Assembly: GCA_949152475.1 (NCBI GenBank)
Contig: OX424555.1
Coordinates: 20,354,868-20,418,867 of the forward strand
Reading direction: 5' to 3'
Source: Terebella lapidaria
Taxonomy: Eukaryota; Annelida; Polychaeta; Terebellida; Terebellidae
Length of the DNA: 64,000 bases
The translations under genes and the position numbers were made by a program. Below, one piece after another: positions 1 through 10,900 of the stretch; the stretch's first letter is position 1; each line of letters opens with the position of its first letter. The notes beneath the pieces were generated by a model, which was not told the DNA's origin, did not search any database, and was given only the letters and a program-made list of their open reading frames with translations.

Positions 1-1995
1 ATTTGAAGCTGTCACCTTGCAGTAGAGACACACAACTTTAGCACCACCGTCATCTCGCCAGTCTCCCCACTCACTGAAACATAGTATATAGTGTGTTTAC
101 ATGTATGCAACCACATCTTCTCATTCCGGGGGTTCATTATAGTCTGGTATTACTATAGTTCCATCACTGAACCATATATATATATGCGACATACTATCAC
201 TCAAGCCTTCTACTGTTAAGTGTAATTTGGAGTTTCTCCATATAGATGTCAGCCAATAAGAATGACAAATTACATAACTTTACATAACTTGCTTACAATG
301 AGTGTCGTAAAATAAATATCATAGAATACATATAATTATGGAATCCTGAACACCACATCATTCCGTGAGTTATGATACAAACACCGTGACCACAAACACG
401 AGACACGCACTCGTCTGGAGCCGTGACGTCGCTCTCATCGCCCGTATCGATGGCGGAGTCGTAGCGGTCTGTCTCCTGCTGAATCTGCTCCCAGGTCTTC
501 CCCAGCTCCTGTCAAACACCAAGTCATCGAGTGTGAACCATCAGCAGGGCAACAGTGACATGCGACATGAGTCACATGACTGATACATGTATGCTGAACC
601 TTGGTTTGAACACGATCCCATAAAAAACGGCTGCCATCAACTTATAGAATACTTCCTGTTTACATGTGCCAGTGAACTTGAATTTGTCACAGTATGACAT
701 AACATTTGCTACTGGTAAATATTAACTCATGCAGTCTCTGTAGTGTAGAGCATTACAATCTACTATTATTTCATTATATTGCTCCGCAACTCAACATGCA
801 AATTTGCAGTAATTTCAACATTTACCAAATAGTTGATGATGTAGAATTTATCATAAGCAGAATTCTGTGGGTTGATCTTTTTGTGTTGTTTTTTCCTCAT
901 GTGTTCTTTGAGTACATGTCTGTCTTTGAAAGTCTTCTCACAGTATAAGCACTGTAAACTGAAAAGTACAAGCATGGTACCGGGTGAATAAGATATACAT
1001 TGAACAAGAAAACTAAACAACAAGTTTTACAAATTAGCAACATACCTCTTGAGTTTCTCTTCCAGATGGTCCAAAAGCTCATTCGTGTAAACTGTCGGCA
1101 ATTAAAAAGCACCGCAATGTATACAGATCTCTCAATAAGTGAAGATACAATCAAATTCAAAGTAATATTGGTAGTATTGAAGTTCTCACCCAGGTTGTCT
1201 GATCGGCCCACACTGAAGTTGTGTTCTTGTACCATGTGATCAAACAAATTGGATCTACGGAGAAATTATATATATATAAATAGTGAAAATATTGCATGTA
1301 TTTGATGCTTTTAACATATAGTGCAAACAATAAATGCTTGAAAGGCATGAGTATTCACCTATTTTCAGTGAAATGTTCTTTACAGAACAAGCAAGTCCGA
1401 CTGAATGATCTGTCTTCTCTTTCCCCTTGTTGCTGCTTCAAGATTTCTTCCTGTGTGACACAGCAATACAAACTCATGCCCACAGTATTAGTTTTGCTGC
1501 CCATCACAGCTTGATGCACAGAACAAAATGTTCAATCACCGGTACTATCTAGAAGGATCTCCAATAACCATAAGCATGATAAATGAATTGTACTACTTAG
1601 CACAAATGAGCTGATACAAATGAGCTAAACAATTCAATCTCGTATCGTATTTACTGTTTTTGTGAAGATGCCTAACCATGATAACACACCAGTTTTTTCT
1701 GTTGTAATTGTGTACGTAAAGTCTTGTCCTCAGGGAGAGCATCACAGAGTAGGTTGTAGAATTCTGATGGAGCTGTCCGAGGAAAATATTATCATTATGC
1801 CGGTGCTCAGAGTTCGGGTATACATTGTACATGTGCAGTTACTATGCATGCTAGTGTTCAAAACATTTTTTTTTCAGGAGGGAAATTATATTGTTGTCAA
1901 TACCTGTGTTATTTGGCCTGGAGTTTGTCTGAATCACGCTGCAAAAATCAGTCACTGGCTTGTCCTTGAATTTTTGCCGCCAGTAATCCAAATAT
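1..1995 (-). CDS. ZNF277: ZNF277 exons 2 to 9 (central fingers)
   Basis: Exon 2 (1995-1904) carries the YLDYWRQKF and VTDFCSVIQTNS blocks. Exon 3 (1772-1690) carries FYNLLCDALPEDK. Exon 4 (1450-1359) carries a Gln/Glu-rich helix and the Cys pair of the next finger (CLFCKEHF). Exon 5 (1254-1190) supplies its His pair (HMVQEH). Exon 6 (1091-1046) is a short Leu-rich linker. Exon 7 (958-826) is the best conserved finger. Exon 8 (508-411) starts ELGKTWEQI and is acidic. Exon 9 (from 73) starts DEWGDWRDD and reaches a further Cys pair, CLYC, before the window ends. Phases agree at every junction. The remaining C-terminal fingers of the family must lie to the left of position 1. Confidence 0.92.
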
Positions 1996-4900
1996 CTGTA
2001 TGAGAGAGTAAATATGTAACATATAATATCACACAACTACAATCTGATAACAGTCACCCAGTGTCTGGTAGTGTTTAACTGACTTGAGTATTACATAAAC
2101 AAGATACAACTAGACGCTTCCGGTCGCCTACGACCGCTTGGGTGTATCCCCCGTAGCCCTATCATCTCTGTTGCCCCAAATATATCACTGTCAAGTGTGA
2201 AAAACTAGAGCAAGGGCTAAAAAAGATTACCAGAGAAATGTTAAATCTCAAGCCACAACTGTTTTCTTTTCCCCACCAAAATTGCTGCACTGATTTTCCG
2301 AGGTTATTGAAGGTCGAATTCAAAATCACAACTGAAATCTCTTTATATGAATTTCCATTTCGACATGTTTGATAAAATAACGAAAATACAGATAGATCAA
2401 TCTTTTCACCTATTTATATTTCAACTCAGAGTATTTTACAAACTTGGTTCCAAGTCGAAATTCAAAGTAAAATTTGACCAAAAATGCATTTCAAGATGAC
2501 GAAATTGGAGCCAGATCGAACTTCTCGCCATAAGTTATATTTCGACTCATAATACATGTATGTGCCAAACTTGGTTTCAAGTTGAAATTCAAAGTAAAAG
2601 TTAATCAAAACTGCATTTCAAGATGACAAAATTGGAGCCAGATCAAACTTTTCGTCATAAGATATATTTTAACTCATAATACCTGCCCAACTTGGTTTCA
2701 AGTTGAAATTCAAACTAAAAGTTGACCAAAACTGCATTTCAAGATGACGAAATTGGAGCCAGATCAAACTTTTCGCCATGAGTTATATTTCAACTCATAA
2801 TATGTGCCAAACTTGGTATTAAGTTGAAATTCAATGTAAAAGTTGACCAAAACTGCATTTCAAGATGACGAAATTGGAGCCAGATTGAACTTTTCATCAT
2901 AAGTTATATTTTAACTCATAATATGTGCCAAACTTGGTTTCAAGTTGAAATTCAAACTAAAAATTGATCAAAACTGCATTTCAAGGTGACGAAAATGGAG
3001 CCAGATCGAACTTTTCACCATAAGCTATATTTCGACCTTTAATATGTGCCAAACATGCTTTCAAGTTGAAATCCAAAGTAAAAGTTGACCAAAACTGCAT
3101 TTCAAGATGACGAAATTGGAGCCAGATCGAATTTTTCACCATAAGTTATATTTTAACTCATAATTTGTGCCAAACATAGTCTCAAGTTGAAATTCAAAGT
3201 AAAAGTTGATCAATGTTTTCATAAAAAGCTATTGTGATTATTAATAGACTTAACTAGCAAGAAATATAGTTAACTTATTTGGTCACAGCCATAAAATCTC
3301 TGCTGGACAAAGCCTTCATCGTGTTGAGCCCAATAATAAATATTCCTTGTCTTAACTATTTTCATTATGGTCAAAAATAGACTTAACAAGTAAAAATAAT
3401 GTTAACTTATTTAGTTACACCCAGAAATTTCTACCGGACAAAACCTTAACCTTGTTCAGCTTACCTTGTTGAGCCCAATAATAAATATTTCTTGTCTTAA
3501 CTATTTTCATTGTGGTCAATAATAGACTTAACATGTAAAAATAATGTTAACTTATTCGGTTTCACCCAGAAATTTCTACCGGACAAAACCTTAACCTTGT
3601 TAGGCTCAATAATAATTGTTTCTCATCTTAACTATTTTTATTGAGGTCAATAATAGACTTAACTAGCAAAAAAAAAGTTAACTTATTTGGTTACAGACAT
3701 AAAATGTCTACTGGAAAGAATCTTCACCTCGTTGAGCCCAATAATAAATATTTCTTGTCTTAACTATTTTTATTGTGGTCAATAATAGACTAAACTAGTG
3801 AAATTCCCAAATTTTAATTGTAAATTTGCCGTTTATTGTTATTACTCACCTCTAAACTACTACATGCTCCTTTTCGATCCTTTGGATCGTTCTGGATAGA
3901 AATTCGCGTACTGAAAGCAAGGCACGATCGTCTGCCTGCATGACTCGAGCGCTCCTTTTGCCGCCAAAACCGCCGCGCACATGCGCGCGCAGCTGCGCAG
4001 AAGCTTCACTTTTCTGTCCAAAAAACGACAAAAGGAAGCCCCTAGCACACAACTGGCGGGGATGGATGGGAAGGCCTTTACTGTAGTAGTTTAGAGGTGA
4101 GTAATAACAATAAACGGCAAATTTACAATTAAAATTTGGGAAGTTTATTTTATACATCACCAATCTAAACTACTACATGCTCCTTAGAATCAAAGGATAG
4201 GCGGTGGAGCAGTAGTGCTAGAGAGTCATGAAAACAGACGATAGTCTTGATTTCAAGCGAATCGCTAAAATGCTACATTTTCGATATATCTTTAGTAATA
4301 TAATAAAGATACTCACCTAGCGGTGCGATCGCTTGCCTCCGACATGCACGAATTTCTTCTTCACCCATCGGTGGAAAACGGAACTCTACTTGAGACCGTA
4401 ACAAAAGAAACTCAAACACAAACACAAAGTGTTGCTTATATACACGTGCACATTAAAACCAAGACTTTTCTGTCCAGCTGGTTCAAACAACAGCTTGCGC
4501 TACGACCAGCGGACCCAGTCTAAATCTGGACGACTGGTCCTGAAGTTCGGCAGCATTGGACAGATAGAACCCGATGAATGTCGTAGAATTAGTCCACATT
4601 CCAGCCCTCACGATATATTCCAATGGAATATTCGACCTGGCCGCCAAAGACATCGAGATGTGTCGGATTTGGTGGGACGATATTTTGTAAGTGACTCGAT
4701 CGTCAGCACCTGATTCCGCATAGACAGTCCTCACTACAACCTTCACCCATCGGGATAGTGTAGCTGTGGAGATATCCGTAGCCCTGTTAGGCTGATAGGA
4801 AATAAATAATCGCTTGCGATCTTTCCTGATCGATCTGGTACGATCGATGTAGATTTTCAGCGCTCTTACCGGACACAATAGAGCGTCCGGCTCATTCCGT

Positions 4901-7900
4901 CCTACGTAACCGCCCAGTGACGGAATTACGATAGGGGAGACCGCTTTCCCGCCCTCAACTGCAGCACGTGTTTTAGGCATAAAATCACGTACTGGGTATA
5001 AGGAAACGGACCCATCCGCGCCAAATGCGACTCGCGATACGTCGATCGCCGCGACATCTGAGCGTCTTCGACCACTTGCTAGCATAACTAGCAGGAAAGT
5101 CTTAAGAGTTAACCTCTGCAAGGAAACTTCCTTGAGAGGCTCCCAAGGTGCTTTAGTAAGACAATATAGCACAAAAGCCATGTCCCAATCCGGTAGAGTA
5201 GGAACTCCTAAAGGACGCCAAGAGATCAGCAAGGATACGATTATTAGTTAAATCGATCCCCTTAGCACGGAATACAGGGCCCAGCATGGACCTGTATCCC
5301 TCGATCGTAGTAGGCTTCAAATTAAGCCTATCAAAGAGATAGCAGAGAAAGTCTAGCACTGCATTCAGAGGGGCAGAGAGCGGATCAATGCGCCTTCCGT
5401 TACACCAACGTACGAATACTCTCCATTTAGCCTCATACGTTTTAGAGGAGGATCTCCTATTCTTTCTCGCGAGATGTACGGACACCTGCTGAGAAAATCC
5501 TGCCTCCTGGAAGGATCGCTCGATAGCCTCCACACGTGTAATTTGAGCACGTGGACGGAATCGTGAAATATATCCCGCCCCGGTTGCTTCAGCAACCTGT
5601 CCTCGATCGGGAGAACCCGTGGTACATCGATCAGGAGGGACAGTAGCAGGGGGAACCACGCCTGCATCGGCCAGCATGGCGCCACCAACAGAATCTCGCA
5701 CTGAGACCTGGCTACTTTGTGCAGCACTTCTGTTAGGAACCGAGTTGGCGGGTACGCATACCCGAACATCCCGTCCCACGACTGAGACATCGCGTCCACA
5801 GCCAGTGCCTCGCTCTCTGGCAGAGGTGAGAAGTAGACCGGGAGCTTGTGATTCCGAGAGGTTGCGAACAGGTCTATGTTCGGTGTCCCGAACGCCTGAC
5901 AAACGCGCCGAAACACCCCCGGATGCAGACTCCACTCCGTGCCTATGATCTTTTCCGGTCTCGACAGAGCGTCCGCTAGGACATTGCTGTGACCCGGCAG
6001 GTGCCTCGCCCTGATAAACAGACGGTACTTGAAGGCAAACCTGATCAGACACTCGGCCTCCAAACAAAGCTGACTCGACCGAGTTCCACCTTGTTTGTTT
6101 ATGTGCGCCACTACTGTGCTGTTGTCTGTGAAGACCAACCACTTCGTCCCTGGGGGACTCTGAGGCCCCCAGATCTCGAACGCACGTCTCACCGCTCGCA
6201 GCTCTAGGACATTGATGTGCAACTCCCTCTCGCTCGTGTTCCACACAGCAGAGAGTTCGTGCTCGTCCATATGAGCTCCCCAAGCCAATTTTGACGCATC
6301 GGTGAAGAAGGTCCGATCGGGCAGATACTCCGCGAGTGGCATCCCTCGGAAAAGATTCCGATGGTCCCGCCACCAATGCATTGCTTCCCGAGCACGATCG
6401 TCCACCGATACGACTTGGTCTAGTCGATCGGTGAGGATCCGCCATTGCAACGCTAGACACCATTGAATGGGTCTGAGGAAGCACCTGCCGAAGGGCACCT
6501 GTTTCTCCATCGACGCCAACAGACCGATGATGGACAGAAACTGTCGAGCTGTGATCGACGACTGCGTCAGCGCGACCTCCATCGCCGCAATCGCCTTGAG
6601 AACTCTCTTCCGCGGAGGAAGAGCTACTCCTCGCTCTAGATCGTAATCTACCCCGACATACTCGAACCTCTGTGTCGGGGACAGATGAGACTTCGCCCAA
6701 TTGGGGATCCAGCCGAGGCTGGTCGCCAACCTGAGGACGAACCCGGATTGCTCTATAGCCTGAGACGGGGAGTCGGCTATGATTAACCAATCGTCGATAT
6801 AATGGTGGAATTGAATTCCAACCGATCGAAACCTGGCCGCCATCGTCCTTACGATACGAGTGAACACGTAAGGGGCGGTGGCTACTCCAAAAGGAAGTAC
6901 CCTGAACTGATACACCGAACCTTCGAAGGCGAACTTGAGGTATCGCCGATCGGCTGGGTGTATTGGCACATGTAAGTACGCGTCCTTGACGTCGATACTG
7001 ACTGCCCACTTCCCCTTGGACAGAGCTTTCTGGACGGAAAGCGCCGACTCCATCTTGAACCTGGGTATGATCAGGAATTTGTTGAGGTTTGACAGATCGA
7101 AAACGGGACGCCACCCGCCTGTCTTTTTCGGCACTAGGAAGATGAGAGAATAGAATCCTCTCTCGTCCTTGACCACCTCGATCGCACGTTTCTCTAGCAA
7201 CTGCTGCACCTCGTGCTGCAGAAGTTGAAACTTTTCCCGATCGCCGGGCACAGGGAAGAACCACGCTTTGGGTCTGATCGGTGGTTTTCCAGCCTCCCAT
7301 CTGAAGGTGAGACCGAACTTCACCCATGCCACGACTGAATTGTCTGACGACGCCAGATCGCTCCAGTTCTGGACGAACTGAGCCAGGCGTCCCCCGACTG
7401 GACCAGGTTGTGGAAGATCGAATTCCGACAGAACTGAACCTTCCACAGAGCCTACGCTTTCCCGCAACGAGTCACTTCTTACCAGAAGCTTTCCCTTTGC
7501 CCTTGAAGCGTTCACCCCCTTTGCCTCCTCGCTTGCCATCCCCCTGGGGAGGGGGAGGCTGCGCCCCACGAAAGGGCGGCTGCGTAGAAGCGGGTGCATG
7601 TGGTGCCTGAGGTTGGGCAGGCTTCTGACCCTTGGTCTTCTTGCCTGTCCCAGACCCCGCCGACTTCCCAAGCAAAGCCTTGGCCATAGCCTCATCCCGG
7701 AGATGTTCCCGCATGACGGAAATATCCGATCGAGAGAGGTTGGCGTAGGTATAGCCTGAGAACAGCGGCCTCCCACGTAGCTCAGCGACGTCCGTAGCGG
7801 ACACGTCAAGCAGACGGAGATCGGCATCACGCATGGTGAGATCCAATTGTGCGCCCAGGTACGCACTGTCACGCTCAGCAGCATGGACCACTCCGGCCAA

Positions 7901-10900
7901 GACGCCGAGTGCTGCATGAATGTTGGCGCGACTCCCCTCCTCCAGATCCGCCTCGTCCACAAACTCCTGAACCAAAGTGGTCAGGTGATCTGTCAACGAG
8001 AGCTGCCCCATCAATTGATGAGACAGCGTCTGCCAGTGAGAAAGGCGAGCCTTTTTCACATAAGCTGACCAGACCGTACCCTGCTTCCGGGAAAGCAGGT
8101 GAAGGTTAGGGTCTTCGACCGGGACGGAAGTCTGATGTCCACCCTCGGACTCTACAGTCCGATAGGTGTCGATCGACTCAGGTCGAACACGGCTGGTCGG
8201 GAATGTCGACTCCGTACGAGCCACATCCTTCTTAGCCGTAACTCCCTTGTTGATCTTGTCGAAGGACTTGACCAACGCGGGAGCCACAGGGAGCCGGATC
8301 GGCCGACGAACTGGCGCCGACGCGAACCTACCGGTTCCCCGTGAGGGCCCTGGAGCATCGATCGGCAAGTCCATTCGCCTTGCGACCGACTCCAAAGCCC
8401 ACCGGAAGTTAGAACCCCCGGCCTGATCGGAAGTCTCATCCTCCGAGGAGGACGACTCCTGATCAGCTTCCACTCGACCCCCCCGATCGTTGGACCTCAC
8501 AGGTCCGATCGAAGACCTCGACGACCTCAAGGGTACATCAAAGGACGGGCGAGGGAATGCCTGCTCAGCGATCGCGCCCGTCCGGCGACTTACATCCGCG
8601 TACACAGGACTTGAGTGGCCCTGAGGAACGACCCCAGCACCACCCGCCCGATCGTGCCCTGATCGAGGACCAGGAGCACGACCGCCAAGTGAAGACTCCC
8701 GATCGCACGAACGATCGAGAGCCTCACCCCCAAACAAAGGGAACTCTCCCCCCTCGAACCTCGAGACCGAGGACCCGAATGAGCCATCCAAGACGCTCCG
8801 CCGATCGAAGCCCGAAGCCTGATCGTCGCCCACCGAGAGGTCGGACGAAGCCTGAGCCACATCGAAAATCGATGTGGTCTCAGCACCACGGCGCTTAGAG
8901 GAAGCACGCTTCCTCTTCTTGGAAGGCCCCGGGGAAGAGACGACGGACCCCTCCACCTCGATCGGCCCCGACTGAGGGACGACGAAGGTGGAGTGCGGTT
9001 CCTTGCCTGCTTTCGCCTTGGCAAGAACTGAAACCTTCTTCTTAGAAGATTTCGACTTCTTGCCAGCAGGGGGAGCAAGCTCTCCCTGCAACGAAGGGGC
9101 AGCCGAAGAACCAGCCGGGACTCCCTGTCCAAGCAGGGAAGAGAGACCCGGCAGGAGGGGACCCTGAAGGGACGATAACGACTGTGCAAAGAAAGATTGC
9201 ACAGCCGCGTTGACCATGTCCTGTGTTAGCCCCAGGGGCTGGCTAACACCGGACGCAATCTGTGCCGTCACAGGCGGAGTCTCCACCTCCATGGGTGACT
9301 GGCGGACTTGCGGAGCCGAAGCTTCCGCAAGCCTCAAAGCATCCCGACGAGCCAACGAGGCTTCGGAATACTTTGCAGTCGCCTGCACGAAGGAAGAGGG
9401 ACGCCAGAAACGACACAGATCACACCTCAAATCCTCCATAGATACCGGGCCATGGTCTAAACAGTCGAAACACAAACTGTGTTTCTCCCCTCCTCGGAGG
9501 GTATTGACCAGACACTTCGGGCATGGACGTTCGTCCATGGCACCGGTACCAAGGGAGGATTGTGAAGTCATGATCACACAAGGGAACTAACCACACACAG
9601 TAACAGGGCGGGCAAAATACGCAAACCTGAGACCGCGCTGAAAAAGAACCCTAAGAGGACTACGAATATATAAACTACAGTATACGTATACACAATATAT
9701 ACAGTAGAAAATTAACGTAGAACTATTGATAGATGTAAACAACAAGTACACTATCAAGTACGACGGATGGACGATAATAGGGTGAACTGGCTATACCAAT
9801 CGTCTGACGATCTAGCAAGTAACAAACTATCGACCAATACTTATCCAAATAGACACAAAACGATGTCTATGAACGTGGCAGGTGAAATTCCGTAAGAATA
9901 TATCGCAAAAGTCTAGTTTGCAGACTAAATTCTACGAATTCACCGGGAACCAAAATCCAAAGCTGCCAAGCAAAAATGGCGGTGGACAGAAAAGTGAAGC
10001 TTCTGCGCAGCTGCGCGCGCATGTGCGCGGCGGTTTTGGCGGCAAAAGGAGCGCTCGAGTCATGCAGGCAGACGATCGTGCCTTGCTTTCAGTACGCGAA
10101 TTTCTATCCAGAACGATCCAAAGGATCGAAAAGGAGCATGTAGTAGTTTAGATTGGTGATGTATAAAATAAACATAATGTTAACTTATTCAGTACACCCA
10201 TGAAATCTGTACTGGACATACTTTCCCCTTGTTGAGCTTAATAATAAATATTCCTCATCTTAACTATTTTTATTGTGGTCAATAATAGACTTAACTATTT
10301 TTATTGTGGTCAATAATAGACTTAACTAGTGAAAATAATGTTAATTTATTCGGTTACACCAATGAAATTTGTACTGGACAAAACATTTACCTTGTTGAGG
10401 TTAATAATAAATATTTCTTGTCTTAACTATTTTTATTGTGGTCAATAATAGACTTAACTATTAAAAATAATGTTAACTTATTCAGTTACACCCATGAAAT
10501 CTGTACTGGACAAAACCTTTACCTTGTTGAGCTTAATAATAAACGTTTCTCGTCTTAACTATTTTTATTGTGGACAATAATAGACTTAACTAGTAAAACT
10601 AATGTTAACTTATTCAGTAATATTGTCCTGTTTCCACTGAAAACATCAGTTCTCCATTCTGAACAAGAAACCAGTGTCATTACCTTCCATTGTACAGGCT
10701 ATTGGAATGATCGTACATGTCAAAATGGATATTTCAAAATTCTGTAACAAGTTAGGCTGTTAACATATTAATATTTATATGATCATTCTAAAAAACGACT
10801 GGTTTCGTGTGACAGCCCTTCCCAACAACACTTCCAAATATTATCAAGATTCGTCAAAAATTGCTATCTGTAGAGCATTCACAAGCCATGTGTCTCAAAC

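Larger units (their letters stand above)
3799..10174 (-). mobile_element. DIRS-type tyrosine-recombinase retroelement A, degraded
   Basis: A minus-strand DIRS-order retroelement of about 6.4 kb. In order of transcription: right inverted terminal repeat 10174-9985, gag-like frame from 9577, overlapping RT/RNase H/methyltransferase-like frame 7962-5365, tyrosine-recombinase region about 5490-4483, internal complementary region 4186-4083, and left inverted terminal repeat 4020-3799. There is no integrase, protease or long direct terminal repeat, as expected for DIRS. The flanks match an uninterrupted site at 11585/11586, which shows no clear target duplication. It looks broken, with an estimated one to a few breaks, and is therefore of moderate age. 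It is nested in a Helitron within ZNF277 intron 1. Confidence 0.88.

Noticed and set aside
2400-3230. CRISPR-like array
   Set aside because: Repeats of about 125 bp with degenerate, non-unique spacers inside a Helitron in an animal genome.
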